A stretch of 47,638 nt of DNA from Phycisphaeraceae bacterium. Its GTDB lineage: Bacteria; Planctomycetota; Phycisphaerae; Phycisphaerales; Zrk34. The DNA lies in the NCBI GenBank assembly GCA_028282805.1, contig JANQHD010000053.1, positions 1 through 47,638 of the forward strand. The letters are read 5' to 3'. How positions within the stretch are numbered: position 1 is the first letter of the stretch; every line of letters begins with the position of its first letter. Positions 36,701-44,867 of the stretch are shown piece after piece. Both the position numbers and the translations under genes were made by a program. Under the pieces are notes generated by a model. That model saw only the letters and a list, made by a program, of their open reading frames with translations. It did no database searches and had not been told where the DNA came from.

Positions 36701-39700
36701 GGCGCGGATCGGTTACCACGGCGGGGGCGGTGCGGCGAGCGTGACCGATGCCAACGGGAACACGACGCGCTTCGCCTACGACCTGCTCGGTCGGGTGGTG
36801 CAGGAGGTGCTGGCCGACCCGGACGGCGCGGGCGGGCTGGCCGCGGCGGTGATGCACACGGGCTACGACGCGTTTGGCAACGTGCACACGGTGACCGACC
36901 CGCGTGGGTTCGTGACGGTCAACGAGTACGACAAGCTCAACCGGTTGACCAGGCAGACGCTGCCCGACCCGGACGGGTACGTTTTAGACGACGGGTTCGT
37001 GGTCTGGCTGCGGTTCGAGCAACAGTCGCCTGAAAAGAAGGTGCCTGATGAGGCGCCCGGTGACGCCTATGCCGACCCGGGCAACGACCAGGGCAAGCTG
37101 CAAGGCACCGCGCAGTTGGTGGACGGGGGGCCGTTGGGCAAATCGGTCTACCTCGATGGCAGCATCGCTTTTATCACCTACAGCGATTCGGATGACACGA
37201 CCACCGCGGCCCACGAGCAGCGTTCGGTGTCCTTGTGGTTTGAGGCGGACGACAAGGACGCGGGGCGGCAGTTGCTGTACGACGAGGGCTATTACCCCGT
37301 TGGGATGAACCTCTACCTCGATGGTGGGGTGTTGTATGCGGGGTTCTGGGATAGCGCCCTGGGCGTGAACAGCTTTATCTCCACCGATCAGGTCGAGACC
37401 GGCCGGTGGCATCACGTGCTGGTCACGCTCGATGGCAGCGGGGGGTCGGACGCCGGTCAAGAGTTCAAGCTTTACCTGGATGGGTCGTTGGTGGGTAGTG
37501 CGGCGGGCGGCGCGTTCCGTGAGCACTCGGTGTCCAACAGGCCGTGGTCGTCACTCGGCCGGGCGTCTTCGCAAACGCGATACCACGACAGCGCCGGCGC
37601 GGATTACACCTACAACCATTACGCCGGGCGGCTGGACGATTTTCGCATTTACAACCGTGCCCTGGACAGCGACGATGCGATCGGCTTGTTCAACGGTAAC
37701 GATTCGTACGAGTTGATCGAGACCCGGTACCACTACGATGCGCACGGCAACCTGGTGGCGTTGATCGACGCCGAGGGCAACCGGACCGACTTCGGGTACG
37801 ACGAACTCGACCGCCAGACCAGCCAGACCCTGCCGCCCGCGGGGGCCGGGGGGGATCGGCCGGTCACGGGGTTCGCTTACGACTTCAACGGCAACCTGAC
37901 CTCGACCGTCGACGCCGAGGGCAACACGACCTGGCTGTTCTACGATGCGCTGAACCGACCGACGCACGCGACCGATGCGCTCGGTGTCGCGGCGTACCTT
38001 GCGCAAGACCCGCAGCACGACCACGCCAGCGCGCAGGGCGAGCTCGGGCAGCTGACGCGCACCACGACCACCGCGTTCGACCAGCTCGGCAACGTCGCCT
38101 CGGTGACCGACGCGGTCGGGCTGACGTCGACCAGCGTTTACAACGCGCTGGGGCAGGTGGTCGCGATGGCCACGCCCGACCCGGACGGCGCCGGGCCGAT
38201 GACCGGCCAGGCGACGCGTTACGGCTACGACGCGGCGGGCAACGTGAGCTACGTGACCGACGCCAACGGCGCCGCCGCGGGCGCGCCGGCGCACACGGCG
38301 TGGTACCGCTACGATGCGCTCGGTCGGCCGACCGCCGTGACCGATGCGCTCGGCGGTTGGGCGGGCGACCCGTCGCACTCGGTGTTCACCGAGTACGACG
38401 CGGCGGGCAACCCGATCGCTGTCACCGATGCGCTCGGCCGGACGACCTGGCAGTTCTACGATGCGCTCAACCGCCCGACGCACACCACCGATGCGCTCGG
38501 CGTCGCGGCGGCGGGCGGCTTGACCCACGCCGCGGTCACCGACCCGCCCGGCCAGCTCGGCCACACCGCCACCACCACCTACGACCTCGTGGGCAACGTG
38601 GTCGCGGTCACCGATCAGCTCGGCGAGCAAAGCACGTTCGAGTACGACGGGCTCAACCGGCAGGTCGCCGCCACCGATGCGCTCGGCCAGACGATGCGTT
38701 ACACCTACGACCTGCTCGGCCGGGTCGTGCGTGAACAGTCGCCCCCGCCCGGCGGGCACAACGTGGAAGCCTTGCCCGAACTGGTGACGGTTTACGATTA
38801 CGACGGCCAGGGCAACCTGCGCGCCGTCACGTCGACCAACGCCAATGACGATGCCGACCACACCGACGAGCGCTACACGACGGATTACGTGTACGACGAG
38901 CTCGGCCGCGTGGTGCGAGAAACGTCGCCCGACCCCGACGGCGCCGCCGGCCCGCTCGGGCGCGTGACCACGCACACCGCCTACGACGAGGTCGGCAACG
39001 TCACCCACAGCTGGTTTGTGTGGCAGAACCCCGACGACCCGGCCGACCGCCAGGCGGTGGTGACCGTCATGGCCTACGATGCGCTCGGCCGCGAGCTCGG
39101 TACGGCGCAGTACACGCTGACCGGCACCGCCGTCGACGACGTCGTGCCGCACACGCCGACCGACCCCGACGCCTGGCGCAGCTTCGACCCGGCCGCCGAC
39201 CCGCGCATCAAGCTCGAGTCGCACACCCACCACACCTACGACCAGCGCGGCCGCCTGTCGCACACCGAAGACGCCTTCGGCAGCACGCAACGCTTCGCCT
39301 ACGATGCGCTGGGCAACCTCGTACAAACGGCCACGCCCACCCTCACCGACGACGACGAGCCCGCGTGGCTCGTCACCCGCACGCACTACGACGACGCGGG
39401 GCGCATGATCGCCACCAGCGATCCGTTTGTCGTGGCCGACGACAACGGCCAGCCCCTGCTCGACACCGCGATCACCGCGACCGATGACCTGCGCGCCACG
39501 CAACACGTGTACGACGAGCTCGGCCGGGTCGTGCAAACCGTGCGCCTGCAGGGCGCCGCGGCCTGGGTCGCGCTCGACGCCGACGCGACCAACCCCGACG
39601 TGTACGACACGGCCTTCACCCCCGTCGCCGACACCGACCCGACCAACCCCGACGTGCGCTCGCGCACCGAAACGCACTACGATGCGCTCGGCCGCGTGCA

Positions 39701-42700
39701 CCACACGATCGACGTCGTCGGCGGGCGCACCGACTTTTACTACGACGACAACGGCCGCCAAGTCGCCGTGCTCGGCCCGAGTTTCGTCGACGACCTCGGG
39801 CGCACCATACGCTCGCTCACCGAGTTTGCCTACGACGCACTCGGCCAGCAGCAGCGTGTCGACAGCGGCACCGCGGTGCTCGACAGCGCGCCGAACTTCA
39901 CCACTCAGCCCGAACTCGGCGACCTCGACCAAACGGTGACCGACGCCAGCGACCGCCTCGTCACCGAGTACGACTACGACCACCTCGGCCGACCGGTGAC
40001 CGCCCGGCGCATCGACCCGGGCACCGGCGACACCATCACCACCCAAACCGAATACGACGCGCTGGGGCGCGTCGAAGCCGACATCGACGGCCTCGGCCGA
40101 CGCACCACGTACCTGTACAACGAGGGCGGCCTGTTCACCGGTGTCGACCTGCCGCAGGTCGACGACCCGGCCGACGGCTCATCGAACCCCGTCACCCCGC
40201 GCTACACCTACGCCTACGACAGCTTTGGCAACCGCCGCTCGATCACCGACCCCAAGTCGAACACGACCGGCTTCGTGTTCGACCGCTTCGGCCGGCAGCT
40301 GCAGCGCACGCTGCCCATGGGTGAGGTCGAACGCACGATATTCGACGACACACGCCACGCCGACATCCTTTACGGCGACGAGCCCGACGCCGAGGAGAGC
40401 CAGCGGTGGAGCTCGGGGCTCGGCCAGCTCGCGTTCACCATCGACTTCGAGGGCAACCTGACCGAGTACGTCTACGACAACCGCCCCGGCGCCAACGGTC
40501 GGCTGGTGCAGGAACGCAAGTACGAGGCGCAAACCCTCGCCGATGAGGGCATCGACCCGCTGGCCGTCGGCGACGCGGCGGCCATGATCGGTGCGTTGCA
40601 GTCGAACGCCGTGCCCGCCGATTGGATCGCGATCTACAAACACGACGCGTTCGATCGCGTCTACGAGGTGCTCGAAGTGTTCGAACACTGGTGGGCCGGC
40701 GATATCAACCTCGACAACCTCGTCAACCTGGTCGACATGACCTACGTGGGCCTGTACTTCGGCGACCAGGGCCGCGGCGGCGTTGTGCAGGCCGACTTCG
40801 ACTACAACGGCGAGACCGGCTTGAGCGACCTGAACATCATCGGCTCAACCTACCGCGACTCCAGCGACCGCGTGCTGTTCCAGACGCTCAACACCTACGA
40901 CGCCGAGGGACGCATCACCCACATCGACTCGCCGCAGGGCGACCTGTTCTACGCGTACGACGACCTCGGCCGGCTCACCCGCGCCTGGACCGGCAGCGAA
41001 ACCGGCACCCCCAACACCCAAACCACCTACACCTACGACGAGCTGAACCGGCTCGCGACCGTCACCCAGACCCACCGCAACGGCGCGCCCGTCGCCGGCG
41101 AGACCACGACTTACCACTACGACGCCGCGGGCCGCATCGCCCTTGAAACCAAGCCCAACGGCGTGAGCACCACCTACGCCTACGACCCGTTCGGTCGGCT
41201 GACCGGCGTGACCCACTTCAAGACCGCCGCGCCCACCAGCACGATCGCCCAGTTCGTTTACACCTACAAGGCCAACACCGATTTGCGCGCGACCGCTACC
41301 GAGCGGTTCGACACCACCGGCGACGGCCAGCTCGACGCGCAGCAGCGGTTCACCTGGCAATACGACGACCTGAACCGTTTGGTCGAAGAGTCGTTCGACG
41401 CCGGCGATGACGGGCCGGGTACCCACGACTATACCGACCGGTTCCGCTACGACCCCTCGTCGAACCGCTACGACAAGACGCGCGACGCCGGTTCCGACGG
41501 CACGATTGATGAAACGACGACTTACGACCTGGACGCGAACGACCGTCTGCTCAGCGAGACCACCGACGCGACCGACCCCACACAAGACCGCCACACCGTT
41601 TACGAGTACGGCGGCGGTGCGACCGGTGGCGCTTCCGGGGGCGACGACCCCACGGCCCAGACGGGCAAGACGGTGCACGCTGGGCTCGACGCGCTCGCCG
41701 ACGTGACCGAGCAACACACGTTCGGCTACGACTTGGACGGGCGCATGTCGACCGTGCGGATCGTCAAGTACGACGAAACGCAGGCCGTCAGTTCGGACGT
41801 GACGACGACGTACCAGTACAACGACGCGGGCTTCCGCATCAGCGCGGCGGTCGACGACGGCAGTTCGGTGACCACGACCGTGTACCACACGGACCCGTTG
41901 AACTTCACGGGCTTGCCGCAGGTTCTGGAGGAGGGCGTCGAGGACCCGGCGGACGCCGACCACCAACTCGGCACGCCCGCCGAGGTCGCCCGCACGTACA
42001 CGCTGGGCCTGGACGTGATCGCGCAACAGTCGCCCGACGTGCTGGCCGGGGCGCTGCTGGTGCTGGCTTACGATGCGCACGGCTCGACGCGCGGGCTGCT
42101 GAGCGGTTCCGGGGGCGGTGGGATTGCTCAAGGCTCAGGCCTCACGCCTCAAGCCTACACCTACGACGCCTACGGCGACGTGATCGCGACGGGCTTCGGC
42201 GCAACGCAATCGAGCGACGCCCTGACGAACCTGCAATACAGCGGCGAATGGACGAACACGTCGACGGGCTTGCAGTACTTGCGTGCGCGCTGGTACGACC
42301 CGAGCGCGGGCGTGTTCAACCGCCTCGACCCTTACGCCGGCGACGCGGGCGACCCGTTGAGCTTGAACAAGTACCAATACACGCACGCCGACCCGATCAG
42401 CGGCATCGACCCCACGGGTCTCAGCGTCACGCAAGGCACGGCGAACTACGGCGGATTGATCAACGGCAGCTCGCTCGACGCCGGCGGGCCGCTGGGGTTG
42501 CTCCCGGCACTTCCGGCGCCGGTCATCTCGCTGGCGGAGCTCAACGCCTACCCCACCGACTTCCGATCAACGTCCCAGTCCGTTGCGGAAGCGCTCGATC
42601 CGGCGGGTAATAGCAGCAGTTCGGTCGGGCCCGCTTACGCGTACACCACCCCGAGCCATTTCAACCTGACGCCGTCTCCCGTCCACGCGAGCAGTTCGGA

Positions 42701-43889
42701 AGATGTGTTGCTGAACGTCGGAACGCTGAAGACGCAACAGAGGGCGATCTATCAGCAGGTCGGCTTGGCCACCCAGTACCTTCAAGAAGGCAACGAGGAC
42801 TTATTCCACGAACAGGTCCGTCTGATCGGTCAAGCGACGGACAGCTACTACCGCAACCTGGCGCTGGTCCAGCGGCAAGCCGCTCAATCCCGTCGTCACA
42901 CGGGCTTCGGCGACTGGTTCGGCGATGCGTCGACCGCGTATTTCTCGGGGCCGCCCAGCGCCATCACGCAAGCCGAGCGAGCGGTGAACGAGCTGGGCCA
43001 CCTCGGGTTCGGCCTTGACGCCAACCCCGAGCAACTCCTTGCTGAGCGAGAGGCGGTGGGCGAGACGCTCACCGCGGCGGGCGATTACGCGACGCTGAAC
43101 GATCGCCTCTACGTGACGGCGTACTACGCGGAGAAAGCGACGTTCTTGGGCAGCCTGGCGCTGGGTGGTGCTGGTGTTTATACATCTCAGGCGACGAAGA
43201 AAGCCGCGGGTTGGGCGCTGGTCCGTTACGGTGCCGCGCAGGGCGCGGGCTACGCGGTGGACCGCTACATCGTGAACCCGGCGTTGGACGCCCTGATCGA
43301 AAAGATGGAGTTGAACCCCCACGCGGCGCAGTTTACGCTCCTGGCGATCCAGATGTATCGTATGGGGAGGGGATCTGGGAAGAGCAATGATTCAACTATC
43401 GCCCCAAGTACATCAACGATCAGCCCAGCTCGTCGTGCAGCGATTCGTGATGCGTTAACTGATACGAATGGGAACCTGTTAACGCGAGCAGAGCGACGAG
43501 GTGTCAAGTTCACAATCCGTCGAGTTGAAGCCCAAGGCTATGGTTTGGATGGGGCGATCAAGATCAGAGGAAATCAAGGTATTGATCTAGCCTTTAGTGG
43601 AAGAGGTTCGAATGCTGGACGTTTTGCGCTTGCGGAGGCAAAAGCCTCACCAGGCTTAGGCTCTTTGTCGAGAGATTCCCTTGGTATACGTCAGGGTAGT
43701 AGGGATTTCTTTTTGACCCGCTTAAAGCGCGCGGGGCGACAAGATTTGATTCATCAGTTCAAAATGGGGAATGTCGATCTATTCGGAGGCTTCCAAAGAA
43801 GTGGTCGCCTTTTCCAGCTCAATCCTGACATCTTTAAGCGTGATATTAACTTCCGCCAGACACCTGGGGCTGCTACACTAATCGATTAG
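30762..43889 (+). CDS. Giant RHS/YD-repeat polymorphic toxin protein (4375 aa)
   Basis: The ATG at 30762 follows GGGGG by seven bases. Domains in order: a basic N-terminus with an LEPR-XLL-like motif (EPLERRVMLSA, residues 65-75); a cadherin-like segment (about 78-176); an LRR-like stretch (about 200-330); a transglutaminase-like domain (about 359-480) with H459 and D474 but A391 in place of Cys; about 670 residues of unknown type; the RHS entry block (VGDPINPATGTVYHDE, about 1149); a LamG-like domain (about 1246-1456); dozens of YD repeats (such as YTYDAVGNL); a second LamG-like domain (about 2070-2320); a dockerin-like pair (about 3310-3366); the RHS core ending DPTGLS (about 3821-3887); and a tip to 4375. 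The tip ends in a PD-(D/E)XK-like nuclease motif: D4275 (GIDLAF) and E4292-A-K4294. RHS shells usually encapsulate and deliver such tips. No classical signal peptide or autoprotease motif was identified. Confidence 0.92.
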   Translation: MHIDSRAHKHLQRLYSLIITRMRAITASHRSAACLVGRCAARWRRALADRLGAVRRREAFIPVYEPLERRVMLSASQIDDQLMAVADHAPADAVVGQVLLVQDNGDVAGYRIASGNSDSDDVDVFAIDASGLITVNPAVSIDFVNDSTYALQVEVVDAADAALDTATVTVQVDPFADGDLADSVGGALGLADGLLPTYDQLSNDLVGLTVVGNAIDSLVGLEHALNLTTLSLTPHTYADAPGALGDLSPLSGLASLGELTVHRYSLDDAALATLASPTGLHTLDVRHNAVATVPQAVADAPALQTLVLGANPIAESNDFGVALASLAGSSVHLDLPSNLPGEAAGIADLAARLFYSPTRMYQWVRNHIEFQPYAGAMKGAEAVWQTRAGNAWDTAALLAALLNEAGLTTRFVSGPVTMTEATAMEYLGTVTPYAALSVLYHAGLNPVSDETNQQITFDHAWVEVDLSGSWTPLDAAWKYRAHRDGAINMLTEGVAFDADGYLSEVRNNPASEYYEGQVRSYLSEHMPGIGVADLAYQGQIIPVAVESLPAPNPGEPRKDTMVDYWLPDEALLVDHGSSIPDSLTHRVRIALRGYQGTLTHEGPSLRTYFASDILPVPAIALSTIAIEHDITGSEAVHSLFIDSIQQETAWTSVDVDEEVIVYIDVFEPDGDDVFERQYKHTIDVDEYVVIGLEANQYTSSIINREHRALNEAMLQHAGLDPSALPDQRGLVGQFLKTAIWSYFDQTSRSTLAVANMTGAIPRHNLVASGVVTSKIDVIRPSDGFDMDLQYPFVPQALSLDIPNGDTEAVSIFGTVDDVAGLDQLRRDRLVITGYSASALEGMIWEQMANIPSISTIRSLQLANASQETGQGVVVITGSELDQIESLINLPAHLDDAVEGDIRSIVEGVSRLSGLMLTPVGSSEQVRLDIGPDPQNVVAGWQEWSMSDPLGYESKSLSAGFDADGFQVSFTSVDGDTYSLGSLATVSDVLADGAIIPSSYELQLNGLVAGAYELYLFVGRPEGEAATLTVVTADANGVSNVVYDPYDFGVIPLPIQSNGSHPITIQVQDNDDGYTVTTPKMITPIGNDDPASPLWNGVGYLVEHRVKGATGYRIRGGYGTDVEEAHGGHISGIYDQVSNFWDALTHTKVGDPINPATGTVYHDETDFALPNLGVPLAFGRHYKSGLTGQDGHGFDRGMGSGWSFSFSDRLYVKGVSASYPGDDNDPDGSAVWLTDRGDLLKFESYPIPADHYAYWDFNVLDDPPGQPNVEAPDRGTAGHTTHIRFNPAWITDSELTVIPNNSAVGFAPGRVYADFKASNLDPKTNYTYSLWFKTDEPDIPISYTHTAAAERDRELELVGGNIQHTIGGDAATSEGLNLADGQWHFVVVVVEENVGHRVYVDDTDAPVAVGTGAWLADQTSKLLEFGKQATNLSYQVDQARLYDRVLNDEELWQLSQESALTGKFINPLGMFGELKAVAGGHEWVDTAGGRVVFDAEGRMVRRVDRYGNGVEVVYDPVEVDRILRVHDAQDATRELTYAYNADGRLAGVSDWTGRAWGYEYYTPADGAALDGLLRLAEAPDEPDDAFDLGGAGDADAEAAVGYTYYTDDVRAGLLRTVVNPNGDATEFTYYANRRGFEVKLADGHTQSLNYNLFRNRTAYTDERGHTTHYTHDADGNVVQTLYADRTTVESEWQDGLRVAVTGKLGQITRLTYDTATGNVLTQTDPLGYVTEYTYTGGALFNQVETVTAFGDPGTAADDRVTAYVYNADGTLGTVTDAEGHTTGYAYFGAGELMEGRGVVERVVRPKGYATPEADDYTTAFTYNAGGQVLTTTTRADATGGDIVVTSAYDERGLMVSQTDANLNETVYAYDVLGRLRRATTADPDGIGPLAAGVMRYTYDAVGNLVETHDVVNALTTVVSYDPMQRPIKEELTDGVFALSTLTLRDAFGNPVAVIDTAGRTTQMVYDALNRPTATVAADGGVARIGYHGGGGAASVTDANGNTTRFAYDLLGRVVQEVLADPDGAGGLAAAVMHTGYDAFGNVHTVTDPRGFVTVNEYDKLNRLTRQTLPDPDGYVLDDGFVVWLRFEQQSPEKKVPDEAPGDAYADPGNDQGKLQGTAQLVDGGPLGKSVYLDGSIAFITYSDSDDTTTAAHEQRSVSLWFEADDKDAGRQLLYDEGYYPVGMNLYLDGGVLYAGFWDSALGVNSFISTDQVETGRWHHVLVTLDGSGGSDAGQEFKLYLDGSLVGSAAGGAFREHSVSNRPWSSLGRASSQTRYHDSAGADYTYNHYAGRLDDFRIYNRALDSDDAIGLFNGNDSYELIETRYHYDAHGNLVALIDAEGNRTDFGYDELDRQTSQTLPPAGAGGDRPVTGFAYDFNGNLTSTVDAEGNTTWLFYDALNRPTHATDALGVAAYLAQDPQHDHASAQGELGQLTRTTTTAFDQLGNVASVTDAVGLTSTSVYNALGQVVAMATPDPDGAGPMTGQATRYGYDAAGNVSYVTDANGAAAGAPAHTAWYRYDALGRPTAVTDALGGWAGDPSHSVFTEYDAAGNPIAVTDALGRTTWQFYDALNRPTHTTDALGVAAAGGLTHAAVTDPPGQLGHTATTTYDLVGNVVAVTDQLGEQSTFEYDGLNRQVAATDALGQTMRYTYDLLGRVVREQSPPPGGHNVEALPELVTVYDYDGQGNLRAVTSTNANDDADHTDERYTTDYVYDELGRVVRETSPDPDGAAGPLGRVTTHTAYDEVGNVTHSWFVWQNPDDPADRQAVVTVMAYDALGRELGTAQYTLTGTAVDDVVPHTPTDPDAWRSFDPAADPRIKLESHTHHTYDQRGRLSHTEDAFGSTQRFAYDALGNLVQTATPTLTDDDEPAWLVTRTHYDDAGRMIATSDPFVVADDNGQPLLDTAITATDDLRATQHVYDELGRVVQTVRLQGAAAWVALDADATNPDVYDTAFTPVADTDPTNPDVRSRTETHYDALGRVHHTIDVVGGRTDFYYDDNGRQVAVLGPSFVDDLGRTIRSLTEFAYDALGQQQRVDSGTAVLDSAPNFTTQPELGDLDQTVTDASDRLVTEYDYDHLGRPVTARRIDPGTGDTITTQTEYDALGRVEADIDGLGRRTTYLYNEGGLFTGVDLPQVDDPADGSSNPVTPRYTYAYDSFGNRRSITDPKSNTTGFVFDRFGRQLQRTLPMGEVERTIFDDTRHADILYGDEPDAEESQRWSSGLGQLAFTIDFEGNLTEYVYDNRPGANGRLVQERKYEAQTLADEGIDPLAVGDAAAMIGALQSNAVPADWIAIYKHDAFDRVYEVLEVFEHWWAGDINLDNLVNLVDMTYVGLYFGDQGRGGVVQADFDYNGETGLSDLNIIGSTYRDSSDRVLFQTLNTYDAEGRITHIDSPQGDLFYAYDDLGRLTRAWTGSETGTPNTQTTYTYDELNRLATVTQTHRNGAPVAGETTTYHYDAAGRIALETKPNGVSTTYAYDPFGRLTGVTHFKTAAPTSTIAQFVYTYKANTDLRATATERFDTTGDGQLDAQQRFTWQYDDLNRLVEESFDAGDDGPGTHDYTDRFRYDPSSNRYDKTRDAGSDGTIDETTTYDLDANDRLLSETTDATDPTQDRHTVYEYGGGATGGASGGDDPTAQTGKTVHAGLDALADVTEQHTFGYDLDGRMSTVRIVKYDETQAVSSDVTTTYQYNDAGFRISAAVDDGSSVTTTVYHTDPLNFTGLPQVLEEGVEDPADADHQLGTPAEVARTYTLGLDVIAQQSPDVLAGALLVLAYDAHGSTRGLLSGSGGGGIAQGSGLTPQAYTYDAYGDVIATGFGATQSSDALTNLQYSGEWTNTSTGLQYLRARWYDPSAGVFNRLDPYAGDAGDPLSLNKYQYTHADPISGIDPTGLSVTQGTANYGGLINGSSLDAGGPLGLLPALPAPVISLAELNAYPTDFRSTSQSVAEALDPAGNSSSSVGPAYAYTTPSHFNLTPSPVHASSSEDVLLNVGTLKTQQRAIYQQVGLATQYLQEGNEDLFHEQVRLIGQATDSYYRNLALVQRQAAQSRRHTGFGDWFGDASTAYFSGPPSAITQAERAVNELGHLGFGLDANPEQLLAEREAVGETLTAAGDYATLNDRLYVTAYYAEKATFLGSLALGGAGVYTSQATKKAAGWALVRYGAAQGAGYAVDRYIVNPALDALIEKMELNPHAAQFTLLAIQMYRMGRGSGKSNDSTIAPSTSTISPARRAAIRDALTDTNGNLLTRAERRGVKFTIRRVEAQGYGLDGAIKIRGNQGIDLAFSGRGSNAGRFALAEAKASPGLGSLSRDSLGIRQGSRDFFLTRLKRAGRQDLIHQFKMGNVDLFGGFQRSGRLFQLNPDIFKRDINFRQTPGAATLID
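42126..42156. repeat. Heptanucleotide repeat inside the RHS gene
   Basis: Units GCTCAAG, GCTCAGG, CCTCACG, CCTCAAG, then CCT. It encodes the short linker IAQGSGLTPQA between two YD repeats just before the RHS core. This is the third 7-base-period tract in the window. Confidence 0.75.
42223..42490 (+). repeat. RHS core segment, first copy of a 268-base duplication
   Basis: Encodes LTNLQYSGEW to SLDAGGP at the base of the toxin tip. A copy with only scattered base changes and no gaps lies at 46211-46478, an exact offset of 3988 bases. Confidence 0.95.
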
Positions 43890-43905
43890 AAAGGAAAATA
43901 AGATC

Positions 43906-44607
43906 ATGGTTACAGCAAGTGAGCGACTGGAGTATGCTTTATCCGGTCTCGATATAGCCGACCATTGGAAGAAGGAAGGTAATATCCTTCGGGAGGAAAG
44001 TTGTGTCTCCGACGCACTGATGGATTATCTTGCGGCTTTGGTTCTTGATTGCGATGGTATCGATGACGTTCGCGCGGCGTGGTCAGAAGACCCTCGTGTG
44101 TCTGATACTCTATTGCGCCATCATCGATTGCTAGGTGAGGTTGTTGCCAAGGTTGATGCTGGCGAGGTCCCTAACTCCGTTATCGCGGGTAATTACCCGC
44201 ATTTGGTTTTTGCGCACTTGGCGTGGGCTTTGGGTGAAATAGAAATCGGCGAAACTTATGCCAAGGTTGCTTCTCGTGATGATGTGTTGGATCTCAGCAC
44301 GCCTTTCTGGCGAGAGTATTCGCGGGCGGTTGGATGTCTTGTAGAGTGCCAACCTTATGCCATGAGTGACTTCAAGTCCAAGGGGCAAGAGAAATACTGG
44401 CTTTCTTACCTTCGATTGATTGAATGTGCCACCAATCACAATGACCTAGAGCCGACAATCTCTGAGATCAATGACACGTTTGCCAGGCGCAACGCGGACA
44501 AGACCATTACCGATGATGCCTATGAGGTTGAGGGGTCAGGTCTTCAACCCGTTCGATGGGACTTTAGACGCGATGGCCTGTTGAGCTACATTGATCAAAA
44601 GCAGTAG
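43906..44607 (+). CDS. Putative immunity protein for the RHS nuclease tip
   Basis: A 233-residue acidic, probably cytoplasmic and mostly helical protein. The evidence for immunity is positional: it starts 17 bases after the RHS stop, on the same strand, with AAGGA about ten bases before the ATG, and has the same lower GC content as the toxin tip. I recognise no family with certainty. Segments such as YPHLVFAHLAWALGEIEIGETYAKVAS and YWLSYLRLIECA suggest helical repeats. Its partner would be the PD-(D/E)XK-like tip, which it should bind and block in the producer. Confidence 0.7.
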   Translation: MVTASERLEYALSGLDIADHWKKEGNILREESCVSDALMDYLAALVLDCDGIDDVRAAWSEDPRVSDTLLRHHRLLGEVVAKVDAGEVPNSVIAGNYPHLVFAHLAWALGEIEIGETYAKVASRDDVLDLSTPFWREYSRAVGCLVECQPYAMSDFKSKGQEKYWLSYLRLIECATNHNDLEPTISEINDTFARRNADKTITDDAYEVEGSGLQPVRWDFRRDGLLSYIDQKQ

Positions 44608-44610
44608 TTC

Positions 44611-44847
44611 TTATTTCTTTGTCGCTCCGGCGGACTCTACGAACGCTTCGACAACCTTTAGGATGTGGAGCTGCTGGGATCGCGGCAAAACACTTACCTT
44701 TTCAAACGCCCGCTGGGCACGTCCATCCGGGCCGCTTCGTTGCTTGGTGCGGCTCTATTGGGTGAACAACTTCTCCACCGGCACCCCCGATTCCACCTGA
44801 CGCAGACAAAAAGCGATCTGGGCCTCGGTGTAACGCTTCTTCTTCAT
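44611..44847 (-). pseudogene. IS3-type OrfA fragment joined to a regulator-like C-terminal fragment
   Basis: Reading on the minus strand from the ATG at 44847, the first 30 residues (MKKKRYTEAQIAFCLRQVES...) match the start of IS3-family transposase OrfA and end in a TAG at 44757-44755. In the same frame, after this stop, a 47-codon stretch (including SQQLHILKVVEAFVESAG) runs to a TAA at 44611; it resembles the C-terminus of small HTH regulators, but weakly. The rest of the IS is missing. The fragment lies between the first immunity gene and the orphan zincin tip, as expected for a scar of rearrangement. Confidence 0.6.
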
Positions 44848-44867
44848 CGAACCTGCTCCTTCTTGGG

